In this document: piece after piece, positions 1 through 8,496 of the stretch
Position numbering within the stretch: the first letter of the stretch is position 1
Layout of the letters: each line of letters starts with the position of its first letter
Source of the DNA: RGIG3009 sp045630285
GTDB taxonomy: Bacteria > Bacillota > Clostridia > Oscillospirales > Acutalibacteraceae
Direction: 5' to 3'
NCBI GenBank assembly: GCA_045630285.1
Contig: JAZQSX010000016.1
Coordinates: forward strand, 1 to 64,000
DNA: 64,000 bases
Position numbers and translations under genes: made by a program
The notes under the pieces: generated by a model
Seen by the model: only the letters and a program-made list of their open reading frames with translations
The model's database searches: none
Told to the model about the DNA's origin: nothing

Positions 1-11
1 CCAAACCCACA

Positions 12-45
12 CCCCCCCGCGGGCTCTGGTTGGGGGGGGGGTTTT
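12..45 (+). terminator. possible terminator or homopolymer artefact at left edge
   Basis: A run of seven C (12-18) and a run of ten G (32-41) could pair, followed by TTTT and a T-rich stretch. It would end a plus-strand gene lying left of the window and converging on rnhA. Such homopolymer runs at a contig edge can also be sequencing or assembly error. Confidence 0.35.
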
Positions 46-59
46 CGCTTTTTAATTGA

Positions 60-503
60 TCATGCGTTTTTGATTTGTTGGTATTGCGCCACGGCGAGGG
101 CATCACAACGCTCGTTTTCGGGATGACCTTGATGTCCGTGCACCCAATGGAACGTCACCTCGTGCAGGGCGATGAGGGAGAGGAGCTTGTCCCACAGATC
201 GGCGTTGAGTGCCGGCTTTTTGTCCGCTTTGCGCCAGCCGTTGCGCTTCCAGCTTACCGCCCAGCCTTTTTCAATGCCGTTGACGACGTACTGCGAATCG
301 GAGGTGATGTGCACCTCGCACTTCTCATTGTGTGCGGCGAGCCCCTCGATGACACCGGTCAGATCCATACGGTTGTTGGTGGTGCTGGCATCGCCGCCGC
401 ACAGCTCCTTCTCACGGGTGCCGTAGCGCAAAATAGCCGCCCAGCCGCCCGCTCCGGGGTTGCCGCTGCACGCTCCGTCGGTAAATAATTCCACTCGTTT
501 CAC
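60..503 (-). CDS. rnhA: ribonuclease HI
   Basis: Cleaves the RNA strand of RNA/DNA hybrids in the cytoplasm, removing primers and R-loops. The 147-residue product has the family length and order: FTDGACSGNPG (catalytic Asp9), TTNNRMDL, SDSQYV (Asp69) and the handle region ending HGHQGHPENERCD. The glutamate normally found in the second motif (E. coli Glu48, in RMEL) is an aspartate here (Asp47), although everything around it is conserved. I chose the GTG at 503 because AAAGGAG lies just upstream; the open frame continues 12 codons further without a better site. Transcribed away from the RNase J gene, with its own promoter in the 249-base divergent gap. Identity is secure; the activity effect of the Glu to Asp change is not known from this sequence. 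Confidence 0.95.
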   Translation of the reverse strand: MKRVELFTDGACSGNPGAGGWAAILRYGTREKELCGGDASTTNNRMDLTGVIEGLAAHNEKCEVHITSDSQYVVNGIEKGWAVSWKRNGWRKADKKPALNADLWDKLLSLIALHEVTFHWVHGHQGHPENERCDALAVAQYQQIKNA

Positions 504-537
504 GGTTATTCGCTCCTTTGTGTGACGTGTCAGTACC

Positions 538-565
538 ATTATACCATGTTTTTCTCACTGTGCAA
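538..565 (-). promoter_or_regulatory. sigma-A promoter of rnhA
   Basis: On the minus strand: TTGCAC (565-560), 16-base spacer, TATAAT (543-538) with an extended TGG before the -10. It sits 35 bases upstream of the GTG start. Confidence 0.7.
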
Positions 566-594
566 GACTAAACTGTATTGGTTGGCGCATACTC

Positions 595-638
595 TTGACA
601 AGTAGAGAAAATGCAGTTACAATAGAGGTAATTATAAT
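595..638 (+). promoter_or_regulatory. sigma-A promoter of the RNase J operon
   Basis: TTGACA (595-600), 17 bases, TACAAT (618-623); a second TATAAT lies at 633-638. The leader to the GTG at 753 would be about 120 bases long. I see no clear riboswitch or terminator hairpin in it. Confidence 0.75.
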
Positions 639-752
639 GTGTTCGGTTTTGCTAATGTCTTTTGTATGTGTTCGGAACGATAGACAGATCACAGCCTCAC
701 ACCGTGTGGGGCTATTTGCTTTATGCAGTATTGACAGAAATGGAGGAATAAC

Positions 753-2669
753 GTGGTAACTGAAAAGCAAAAGAAGCAACCAAACGCCGGTCAAAAGCAA
801 GGCCAGCGTAAACCATACAAGAAAGCCCCCCGTAATGCCGAAAAAGCGGCGGTGCAGGAGAAAAAGCCTGCAACGCAGGAAAACCGGCAACCGAAGGGGC
901 AGAACAATAAAAAGAACGACGCTTCTCGGGGCGGCAAGGAGCCTCGTCAGCCGAAGAACGCCGTGCGGCAGCCTCAGCGCCGCCGCACGCCGCAAAAGCC
1001 GTCGGAGCCGCTGTTCCCGGTGCGTTTTACCGTGCTGGGCGGCTTGAATGAGATCGGCAAGAATATGTCGCTGTTCGAGTACGGTGACGATGCGTTCCTT
1101 ATCGACTGCGGTATGGCGTTTCCCGACGAAGATCTGTTGGGTGTGGATATTGTCTTGCCGGATTTCACCCATGTGGAGAAGAATGCGGAGCGTATTCGGG
1201 GTATCGTGATCACTCACGGTCACGAAGACCATATCGGCGGTTTGCCGTATTTGCTTAAGCAGCATATTTTCCCGATTTACGCGACGAAGCTTACTATAGC
1301 GTTGATCGACTCGAAGCTCAAGGAGTACGGCTTATCGGGCAAGGTGCCGCTTCATGTGATCTCGCCCGGTGAGACGGTACAGTTCGGGAAGGTGTCGGTG
1401 GAATTTATCCACGTCAACCATTCTATTCCCGATGCGGTGGCCCTCGGTATCAAGACCCCGCTGGGTTACGTGATCCATACCGGCGATTTTAAGATCGATT
1501 GCACGCCCATTCAGGGGAAAATGATCGACCTGCCCCGCCTTGGTCAAATGGGCAACGAGGGCGTTCTGGCGCTGCTTGCCGACTCGACCAACGCCGAGCG
1601 CCCCGGGTATACCCCGAGCGAACGTGTGGTGGGTGAGAGCTTTGCCAAGCTGTTCAAGAATGCCGAGAATAAGCGATTGATCATTGCGACGTTTTCGTCC
1701 AACCTGCACCGCATTCAGCAGATCATTGATGCGGCGGCGAAGGACGGACGCAAGGTGGCAATCTCGGGCCGCAGTATGCTCAACTACGTGACGATTGCAA
1801 ACGAGCTTGGATATTTGCAGATTCCTGCCGGCTTGATGGTGGATATGGAGATGATCAACCGCTATCCCAAGGATAAAATGGCGATCATCACTACCGGCAG
1901 TCAGGGCGAGCCGATGTCGGCGCTGGCCCGTATGGCGTTCTCCGATCACCGTCAGGTGGAGGTCGGCCCCGACGATTATATCATCATTTCCGCAACGCCT
2001 ATTCCCGGCAACGAAAAGACGGTGGGACGTGTTGTCAACGAGCTGATGAAGTGCGGCTGCGACGTGGTATACGAAAAGATGTACGACGTACACGTGTCGG
2101 GTCACGCCTGCCAGGAAGAGCTCAAGATCATTCAGGGGATCACCCGCCCGAAGTTTTTTATTCCCGTTCACGGCGAGCAGAAGCATCTGCATAAGCACGC
2201 CCAGCTGGCACGGGCGATGGGAATGCCCGCCTCGAACGTTATGGTGACGGATATCGGCAAGGTGATCGAGATCACCGCTGATAAAATGGCGATCGTCGGC
2301 AGCGTGCCGGCGGGTCGTGTTATGGTAGACGGTCTCGGCATCGGTGATGTCGGCAGTATCGTACTGCGTGACCGACGTCATCTGGCACAGGACGGACTTA
2401 TCGTTGTTGTGGCCACGATCGATCCTGCCAACGGGTATCTGGTATCGGGTCCCGATGTGGTCTCACGTGGCTTTGTGTACGTGCGTGAGGCGGAGGATCT
2501 GATAGAAGAGATCCGCACGGTGGCACGGGAAGTGCTTGAAGAGTGCTGTTATATGCATGCCTATGAGTGGAACACGATGAAAACCCGTGTGCGCGACGAG
2601 CTGTCACGCCGCATATTCCAAAAAACCAAACGCAGCCCGATGATCCTTCCGATTTTAATGGAGGTCTGA
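753..2669 (+). CDS. rnj: ribonuclease J
   Basis: Metallo-beta-lactamase/beta-CASP nuclease with 5'-3' exonuclease and endonuclease activity, central to mRNA decay and RNA maturation in Firmicutes. The zinc motif HGHEDH is at residues 155-160, further metal ligands appear in HVNHSIPD and HTGDFK, and the beta-CASP region ends in HVSGHA and PVHGEQKH. Its 638 residues exceed the usual ~555 because of an N-terminal tail of about 85 residues very rich in Lys, Arg, Gln and Pro, absent from B. subtilis RNase J1. GTG start with TGGAGG six bases upstream. First gene of a same-strand run reaching ftsH. Only one paralogue is visible here, so J1 or J2 cannot be assigned. Confidence 0.95.
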   Translation: MVTEKQKKQPNAGQKQGQRKPYKKAPRNAEKAAVQEKKPATQENRQPKGQNNKKNDASRGGKEPRQPKNAVRQPQRRRTPQKPSEPLFPVRFTVLGGLNEIGKNMSLFEYGDDAFLIDCGMAFPDEDLLGVDIVLPDFTHVEKNAERIRGIVITHGHEDHIGGLPYLLKQHIFPIYATKLTIALIDSKLKEYGLSGKVPLHVISPGETVQFGKVSVEFIHVNHSIPDAVALGIKTPLGYVIHTGDFKIDCTPIQGKMIDLPRLGQMGNEGVLALLADSTNAERPGYTPSERVVGESFAKLFKNAENKRLIIATFSSNLHRIQQIIDAAAKDGRKVAISGRSMLNYVTIANELGYLQIPAGLMVDMEMINRYPKDKMAIITTGSQGEPMSALARMAFSDHRQVEVGPDDYIIISATPIPGNEKTVGRVVNELMKCGCDVVYEKMYDVHVSGHACQEELKIIQGITRPKFFIPVHGEQKHLHKHAQLARAMGMPASNVMVTDIGKVIEITADKMAIVGSVPAGRVMVDGLGIGDVGSIVLRDRRHLAQDGLIVVVATIDPANGYLVSGPDVVSRGFVYVREAEDLIEEIRTVAREVLEECCYMHAYEWNTMKTRVRDELSRRIFQKTKRSPMILPILMEV

Positions 2670-2703
2670 AACGGGCCAGACGTGTGAAAGGAGGAAGACT
2701 GGG

Positions 2704-4701
2704 ATGAAAACAAGAAAAGTTTGGATGGTGACACCGGTTTCGGCGGCGTTGTGCGCCGTCATGGTGTGCTTTTTGATCCCCATGTTCTTCCTGAACAGGA
2801 CGCTGTTCTATATTCAAGCGGTGTTGTCACTGTGCATGATCGGAATCACGATCTGGCACGCTGTGACGCTGCATCGCAGTATTCGCCGTTATCTCGGCAG
2901 CCTTATCAGCAATCTCAATCCGGAGGATCGGATGGCGTTGGAAAATATGCCGATTCCGGTGACAGCCGTTACCGCAGAGGGAGAACTGCTGTGGTACAAC
3001 ACCTTATTCCGTCGTGAAGTGCTTGGCGGTGAGGATGTGTATGGCTCTAAGCTGGAAACGGTGTTTAACGGGTTGACCGCCGAGCGGTTGAACCGTCGTC
3101 TGTTTCCGCAGGTGCGTAGCAAGGGCAATACGTACGTCATTTATGCTGCCAAGCTGCGCAAAGGCGGTCAGGGAGCGTACGTGCTGTACTGCATTGACAA
3201 CACGGAGCTGACACGCATTGCCAAGGAATATGAGGACAGTCGCCCCGTGGTGCTGTCACTCTACATAGACAACAGCGAGGAGATCACCCAAAATCTGCGT
3301 GACAGTGAGCGTGCGCAGCTGATTTCCCGTGTGGAAACGCTGTTGGAGGACTGGATCGGTGCCTGTGCCGGTATTTTCCGCAAATGCGGCAGCGATCGAT
3401 TCCTGGCGTTGGTGGAGCATCGCCATTTGGCGGGTATGCTGGAAAGCCGCTTTGACATTCTGGATAAGGTGCGTTCGGTGCGGACGGCCGAGGGCGTCAG
3501 CGTGACGCTGTCGATCGGTGTCGGCATCGGCAAGAGCTTTAACGAGGCGGAAACGTTGGCGCGTCAGTCGCTGGATATGGCGTTGGGACGTGGCGGCGAT
3601 CAAGCGGCGATCAAAACGCAAAACGGTTTTGATTTCTACGGCGGTTTGTCCAAGAGCGTGGAAAAACGCACGAAGGTGCGTACCCGTGTGGTGGCTTCGG
3701 CCTTGCAGGATATGATCCTGACGTGTGACAACGTGCTGCTGATGGGGCACAAGTACTCCGATCTGGATTGCCTTGGCTCCTGCTCGGCACTGGCGATGGC
3801 GTGCCGTAGTTTGGGCAAACCTGCCTACGCGGTATACGATCCGCAAACCACGTTGGCGGGTGCGTTGGCACAGCATTATGCCAAGCACAAAAAGGACGAT
3901 GTGTTCATCGGTGAGAAGGAAGCGCTGTCGCAGATTACGGATAATACGCTTCTGATCATCACCGATATTCACCAGCCGGAGCGGTTGGACGTGCCGGAAT
4001 TGTACCGCCGTGCGAAAGCGGTGGTCGTGATCGATCACCACCGTAAAACGGTGACGCATATTGATAACGCTTCGCTGTTTTATCACGAGCCGAACGCCAG
4101 TTCCGCTTCGGAAATGGTGGCAGAGCTCGTGCAGTATATGCCGGACGCCAAAATCGGTCGTATTGAGGCAGAGGGTCTCTTTGCCGGTATGATGCTGGAT
4201 ACCCGCAATTTCGTGATGAAGGCCGGTGTCCGTACCTTTGAAGCGGCGGCGTATTTGCGCCGTGTCGGTGCTGATACGGTAGCGGTCAAGCAGCTGTTCT
4301 CCGAGACGATGGATACGTATCGCCAAAAGGCAGAGATCGTTGCTGCTGCCGAGCATTATGAGGTGACGGCGATCGCCTTTGCTGATAACGGGCAAGGGGC
4401 ACAGTTGCGTATTGCGGCGGCGCAAGCGGCGGACGAGCTGCTGTGTGTCAAGGGAATCGAAGCGTCGTTTGTTTTGTTCCCGGATGGGGACGGGTACAGT
4501 ATTTCCGCCCGTTCGTACGGTGCCGTCAACGTGCAGTTGGTGATGGAGGCACTCGGCGGCGGCGGTCATCAGACGATGGCCGGGGCTTTGCTGCGGTCGA
4601 CCGATCGCAAAACAGCGGAATCTATGCTGAAACGGGCTATTGACGTCACGTTGACGGAACGTCGGCGGGCGCAGGCCGTTCAGGAACAAGCAGGACAATA
4701 A
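2704..4701 (+). CDS. gdpP: cyclic-di-AMP phosphodiesterase GdpP
   Basis: Membrane-bound enzyme hydrolysing the second messenger c-di-AMP to pApA; it affects osmotic balance, cell wall stress and beta-lactam tolerance. Two membrane helices fill residues ~8-55. A PAS-like region (~75-160) and a degenerate GGDEF domain follow; the GGDEF site reads GSDRF, as is usual for this family, so no cyclase activity is expected. The DHH part has GHKYSDLD at 348-355 and IDHH with DHH at 444-446. The DHHA1 part has GGGGHQ (His622). Length 665 is typical. ATG with AAAGGAGG upstream, 34 bases after RNase J, probably co-transcribed with it and with rplI. Confidence 0.96.
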   Translation: MKTRKVWMVTPVSAALCAVMVCFLIPMFFLNRTLFYIQAVLSLCMIGITIWHAVTLHRSIRRYLGSLISNLNPEDRMALENMPIPVTAVTAEGELLWYNTLFRREVLGGEDVYGSKLETVFNGLTAERLNRRLFPQVRSKGNTYVIYAAKLRKGGQGAYVLYCIDNTELTRIAKEYEDSRPVVLSLYIDNSEEITQNLRDSERAQLISRVETLLEDWIGACAGIFRKCGSDRFLALVEHRHLAGMLESRFDILDKVRSVRTAEGVSVTLSIGVGIGKSFNEAETLARQSLDMALGRGGDQAAIKTQNGFDFYGGLSKSVEKRTKVRTRVVASALQDMILTCDNVLLMGHKYSDLDCLGSCSALAMACRSLGKPAYAVYDPQTTLAGALAQHYAKHKKDDVFIGEKEALSQITDNTLLIITDIHQPERLDVPELYRRAKAVVVIDHHRKTVTHIDNASLFYHEPNASSASEMVAELVQYMPDAKIGRIEAEGLFAGMMLDTRNFVMKAGVRTFEAAAYLRRVGADTVAVKQLFSETMDTYRQKAEIVAAAEHYEVTAIAFADNGQGAQLRIAAAQAADELLCVKGIEASFVLFPDGDGYSISARSYGAVNVQLVMEALGGGGHQTMAGALLRSTDRKTAESMLKRAIDVTLTERRRAQAVQEQAGQ

Positions 4702-4731
4702 TTGTTTATTACAGAAAGCAGGCGAATGATC

Positions 4732-5172
4732 ATGAAAGTGATTTTGAAACAGGACGTTAAGGGTCAGGGGAAAAAAGGACAGCTGGTGCAGGTGTCCGAT
4801 GGCTATGCCCGCAACTTTTTGCTGCCGCGTGGTCTGGCTGTGGAAGCCGATGCGCAGGCGATGAATGATCTGAAGAACAAAGAGGATGCCCGTTTGCACC
4901 ACCTGGCGGTGGAGAAGAAGGATGCGGAAGAAGCCGCTGCCAAGCTTGGCGGTAAGACGGTGAAGATCGTGGCACGCGCTGGCCAGGGCGGTCGGTTGTT
5001 CGGCTCGGTCACCACGAAGGAAGTGGCTGAGGAGCTGCAGAAGCAGTATGGCGTGACGATCGATAAGCGGAAGATCACCATGGCGGATGCCAAGGCGTTT
5101 GGTTCGTACGAAGCGGAACTGAAGTTCCCGCAGGGCGTGAATGCGAAAATCACCGTTATGGTGACTGAGTAA
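4732..5172 (+). CDS. rplI: 50S ribosomal protein L9
   Basis: Large-subunit protein binding 23S rRNA with an elongated two-domain shape. The N-terminal domain (MKVILKQDVKGQGKKGQ, then DGYARNFLLPRGLA) is canonical, followed by a helical linker and a C-terminal domain ending PQGVNAKITVMV. I chose the ATG at 4732 because it gives the conserved MKVILKQDVKG N-terminus; another ATG at 4726 would add only two residues. 146 residues, the usual length. Lies 30 bases after gdpP and 20 before dnaB, the classic Firmicutes order gdpP-rplI-dnaB. Confidence 0.97.
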   Translation: MKVILKQDVKGQGKKGQLVQVSDGYARNFLLPRGLAVEADAQAMNDLKNKEDARLHHLAVEKKDAEEAAAKLGGKTVKIVARAGQGGRLFGSVTTKEVAEELQKQYGVTIDKRKITMADAKAFGSYEAELKFPQGVNAKITVMVTE

Positions 5173-5192
5173 GAACTGAAGGATGTGTGACC

Positions 5193-6554
5193 ATGGCGAA
5201 CGTGGCCGAATTTGATGAACTGAATCTGCCGCACAGCCTGGAGGCTGAGCAGGCAGTGTTGGGTGCGATCCTGATGGATGCCGATAGCATCAATCAGGTG
5301 GCGGATGTGCTGCGTCCGGAGCATTTCTATCTGGCGGAGCATCAGGCGATCTATGCCATTATGCAGATGAAGATGATGGAGTCCAAGACCATCGACTTCG
5401 TTACGGTGCTGGAGGCGCTCAAGTCCGAGTCGTATTTCTCCGGTGAAGAGGGCAAGGCGTATTTGCTGAAGCTGGCACAGATCGTACCGTCGATTTCGAA
5501 TATCAGCAACTACGCACGCATCGTGCGTGAAAAGTACGACGTGCGTTCGTTGATCCACATTTCACAGGAGATCATGGGTGATGCGATGGATCCCAGTACG
5601 GATGCTTCGTTGCTGATCGATTCTGCGGAGCAGCGCATCTATGACATACGGCAAGACCGCCATCAGGGTGGCTTGGTGCCGATCCAGGATGTTATTGCTT
5701 CCAACTATGAGATGTACAGCAAGCTAAACTCTGCCGAGCGGGACCAGTACGTGGGTATTCCCACCGGCATCAGCACGCTGGATGAAATCACGACGGGCCT
5801 TAATCGCTCCGACTTGATTATTGTCGGCGCACGTCCCGGTATGGGTAAGACTAGCTTTGCGCTCAACGTGGCACGTAACGTGGCGGTGCTGCAGAATCGC
5901 CGTGTTGCCGTGTTCAATCTGGAAATGTCCCGTGAGCAGATGGTCAACCGTTTTCTGTCGTCGGAAGCCCGTGTGTCCTCCAAAAAGTTGCGTACCGGCA
6001 ACCTGACGCCGGACGAGTGGAGCCGTATGGCGTACGCTTCGGGCGTACTGTGTAAGGCGCCGATCTATCTGGATGAGACCGCCAGCATCACAGTGCCGGA
6101 AATGAAGGCACGGTTGCGTCGTCTTAAGGATGTCGGTTTCGTGGTGATCGACTATTTGCAGTTGATGCATTCCGCCAAGCGCACGGATAACCGTGTGCAG
6201 GAGGTTTCGGAGATTACCCGTAGTCTGAAAATCATGGCGAAAGAGCTGAACGTGCCGGTTATGGTGTGTGCACAGCTCGCCCGTACCACGGAAAAACAGT
6301 CCAACCACCGTCCTGCATTGGCGGACCTGCGTGAATCCGGCTCAATCGAGCAGGATGCCGATCAGGTGTTGTTCCTGTACCGTGATGAATACTATAAAAA
6401 CGAGAAAGAGGATCCCTCCTCGGTGGAAGTCGGTACGTCTGAGGTTATCGTCGCCAAAAACCGTCACGGTGAATTGGGTACGGTAAAATTGGCGTTCCAG
6501 GGCGAGTTTACGCAGTTTACGTCGCTGGAAATTCACCAGAACGAGGGCAGATAA
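5193..6554 (+). CDS. dnaB: replicative DNA helicase DnaB
   Basis: Hexameric ATP-driven helicase that unwinds the chromosome at the fork (called DnaC in B. subtilis). The N-terminal helical domain begins LPHSLEAEQAVLGAIL. The RecA-like domain carries Walker A GARPGMGKTS, Walker B VVIDYLQLM, and the RESGSIEQDADQVLFLYRDEYY segment typical of DnaB helicases. 453 residues, normal. ATG at 5193 is preferred: AAGGA stands nine bases ahead, whereas the GTG at 5187 is only three bases from it. No intein is present. Part of the gdpP-rplI-dnaB-tilS block. Confidence 0.97.
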   Translation: MANVAEFDELNLPHSLEAEQAVLGAILMDADSINQVADVLRPEHFYLAEHQAIYAIMQMKMMESKTIDFVTVLEALKSESYFSGEEGKAYLLKLAQIVPSISNISNYARIVREKYDVRSLIHISQEIMGDAMDPSTDASLLIDSAEQRIYDIRQDRHQGGLVPIQDVIASNYEMYSKLNSAERDQYVGIPTGISTLDEITTGLNRSDLIIVGARPGMGKTSFALNVARNVAVLQNRRVAVFNLEMSREQMVNRFLSSEARVSSKKLRTGNLTPDEWSRMAYASGVLCKAPIYLDETASITVPEMKARLRRLKDVGFVVIDYLQLMHSAKRTDNRVQEVSEITRSLKIMAKELNVPVMVCAQLARTTEKQSNHRPALADLRESGSIEQDADQVLFLYRDEYYKNEKEDPSSVEVGTSEVIVAKNRHGELGTVKLAFQGEFTQFTSLEIHQNEGR

Positions 6555-6559
6555 GTACG

Positions 6560-7948
6560 ATGAAGGTTTACACGAAGGCTCTTGCCGCAATTCGGCGGGA
6601 GCAGATGCTTCCCGCCGGCACAGCAGTGGTGGTGGGTCTTTCCGGTGGTGCGGATTCGGTGGCACTGCTGCATCTGCTGCTGTCCTTGCGGGAGGAGCTT
6701 TCGTTGTCTGCGGTGGTGGCGGTACACGTCAACCACGGCTTGCGTGGGAAAGAGGCACAGCGGGATCAGGCTTTTGTGGAATCGCTGTGTGCGCAGTGGA
6801 ACGTGCCGCTGACAGTGTATTCCTGCGACGTGGCAGCGCATGCGGCGGAGCAGGGGATCGGCGTAGAGGAAGCGGGTCGTGCAGTGCGCTATGCGCAGTT
6901 TGAACAGGCGGCATCAGCGTTCCTGCAGTGCCGTATTGCGACGGCGCATACGGCGAGCGACAATGCAGAGACGTTGCTGCTGCATCTGTGCCGCGGCAGT
7001 GGCTTGCACGGACTTGCCGGGATCCCGCCGGTGAGGGGACCGGTGGTTCGCCCGCTGATCGATTGTACCCGTGAAGAGATTGAAGCCTATTGCGAGGAGC
7101 ACGACTTGTCCTATGTGACGGACAGTACCAATGCCGACCCGACGTACGCCCGCAACCGTATTCGCACGCTGGTGTTGCCGCAGCTCAAGGCGATCAATCC
7201 GCAAGCCGAGACGGCGATCGGGCGTGTGATCGCACGTGCCAGAGAATGGGATCGCAGCGTTACGGCGCAGGCTGAAGCCCTGCTGGAAGCAGCGACGGTA
7301 GAGACGTCCGTTTATCGGCGCTCGGTGCTGTGCGAGGCGGAGCCGACGGTGCTGGGAACGGCGCTGCGATGGATCCTAGGTGCCGGTGATGAGCAGCGTG
7401 GTAGTGAAGCACAGCTTCAGCAGGTCGCCGAGCTGCTGCATACCGGCGGCGTGACGATGATCTCACGGGGGCGGCGGCTGGTCGTTGAGGAGAATACGAT
7501 GCGTATTGAGGACCCGACCGAAGCGGTGGGACCGTTCTGTTTTGAGGCGGTACATCCCGGGGATTTCCTGCCGATTGGGGAGACGGTTTGGCAGTTACAA
7601 CGGGTTACCCGTGCGGAATATGAACAAAAACTGAATATTTCGAAAAAATTGTTTGCAAATGCATTGGATTATGGTAAGATAAATGGTGATTTGTGCGTTC
7701 GGCAGCGATTGCCGGGCGATGCATTTCATCCGGCGCACCGCAGCTGCGGAAAAACGCTGAAAAAGCTGTTTAATGAGGCGGCGCTTCCTGCGGTGGAGCG
7801 TGCGGCTGTCCCGATACTGTGCGACAGCGAAGGGATCGTAATGGTTGTCGGCTTCGGTTGCGACGAGCGTGTGCGTATTACCGAGGCAACCGCGGATGTT
7901 TTGTGCTTTGAAAAGACGGAGGATGTGTATTATGGCGACGATGTTTGA
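6560..7948 (+). CDS. tilS: tRNA(Ile)-lysidine synthetase
   Basis: Uses ATP and lysine to convert C34 of the CAU-anticodon tRNA-Ile to lysidine, so that it reads AUA. The PP-loop SGGADS is at residues 28-33. The central domain has HNAxDNAETLL-like (ASDNAETLLLHL) and RPLIDCTREEIEAYC segments. The C-terminal TilS domain is complete (GKTLKKLFNEAALP). 462 residues, normal. It starts five bases after dnaB and its 3' end overlaps hpt by 17 bases, indicating translational coupling. An AT-rich patch near 7630-7690, inside the coding region, contains a possible internal promoter for hpt-ftsH. Confidence 0.95.
   Translation: MKVYTKALAAIRREQMLPAGTAVVVGLSGGADSVALLHLLLSLREELSLSAVVAVHVNHGLRGKEAQRDQAFVESLCAQWNVPLTVYSCDVAAHAAEQGIGVEEAGRAVRYAQFEQAASAFLQCRIATAHTASDNAETLLLHLCRGSGLHGLAGIPPVRGPVVRPLIDCTREEIEAYCEEHDLSYVTDSTNADPTYARNRIRTLVLPQLKAINPQAETAIGRVIARAREWDRSVTAQAEALLEAATVETSVYRRSVLCEAEPTVLGTALRWILGAGDEQRGSEAQLQQVAELLHTGGVTMISRGRRLVVEENTMRIEDPTEAVGPFCFEAVHPGDFLPIGETVWQLQRVTRAEYEQKLNISKKLFANALDYGKINGDLCVRQRLPGDAFHPAHRSCGKTLKKLFNEAALPAVERAAVPILCDSEGIVMVVGFGCDERVRITEATADVLCFEKTEDVYYGDDV
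7653..7680 (+). promoter_or_regulatory. possible internal promoter for hpt-ftsH
   Basis: TTGCAA (7653-7658), 16 bases, TAAGAT (7675-7680) with an extended TGG, in an AT-rich patch of tilS. It would drive hpt and ftsH, starting about 250 bases downstream. Confidence 0.4.
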
Positions 7949-8489
7949 CGATATTGAAACCGTATTGTTTACTGAACAGCAAATTGCTGAGATCGTACAG
8001 AATATGGGACGGCAGATCAGCAAAGATTATGAAGGGAAAAACCTTGTGCTTGTCAGCGTCCTGAAGGGTTCGCTGATGTTTATGGCGGATCTGATGCGTG
8101 CGATCACCGTGCCGTGTACGATCGACTTTTTATCGGTCTCCAGCTACGGTAGCGGGACCGCAACTTCGGGCGAGGTGCGGATCCTGAAGGATCTGGACGG
8201 TTCGCTGGAGGGCAAGGATCTGCTCATCGTTGAGGATATTCTCGATTCGGGTATGACGTTGTCGTATTTGCTGAAAACGCTTTCGGCACGCAATCCTGCC
8301 AGCATTCGGCTGTGCACGTTCGTAGACAAACCGGAGCGTCGTCGGGTAGATATTCAGGCCGATTACGTGGGTGCCTCCGTGCCGGATGCGTTCATCGTTG
8401 GTTATGGCCTTGATTATGCGGAAAAGTATCGCAATGTTCCGTACATCGGCGTCTTAAAGCCGGAAATTTATACAAACAAGGAGGCGTGA
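7932..8489 (+). CDS. hpt: hypoxanthine phosphoribosyltransferase
   Basis: Salvages hypoxanthine (and usually guanine) with PRPP to IMP (or GMP) in the cytoplasm. The PRPP-binding motif VEDILDSG is at residues 100-107, the LKGS loop near 44-47, and the purine-specificity segment VGYGLDYAEKYRNVPYIG near the end. 185 residues, normal. Start ATG 7932 lies nine bases after GGAGG; an ATG at 7941 is possible. It overlaps the end of tilS by 17 bases and ends eight bases before ftsH, the conserved tilS-hpt-ftsH cluster of Firmicutes. Confidence 0.96.
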   Translation: MATMFDDIETVLFTEQQIAEIVQNMGRQISKDYEGKNLVLVSVLKGSLMFMADLMRAITVPCTIDFLSVSSYGSGTATSGEVRILKDLDGSLEGKDLLIVEDILDSGMTLSYLLKTLSARNPASIRLCTFVDKPERRRVDIQADYVGASVPDAFIVGYGLDYAEKYRNVPYIGVLKPEIYTNKEA

Positions 8490-8496
8490 GGGAGCC

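Noticed and set aside
555..1265. Long antisense open frames under real genes (for example 555-1265, 1332-2381, 3256-4902, 16681-18927)
   Set aside because: They lie opposite conserved genes, lack ribosome binding sites and have low-complexity or His/Arg-rich translations typical of shadows of GC-rich genes.
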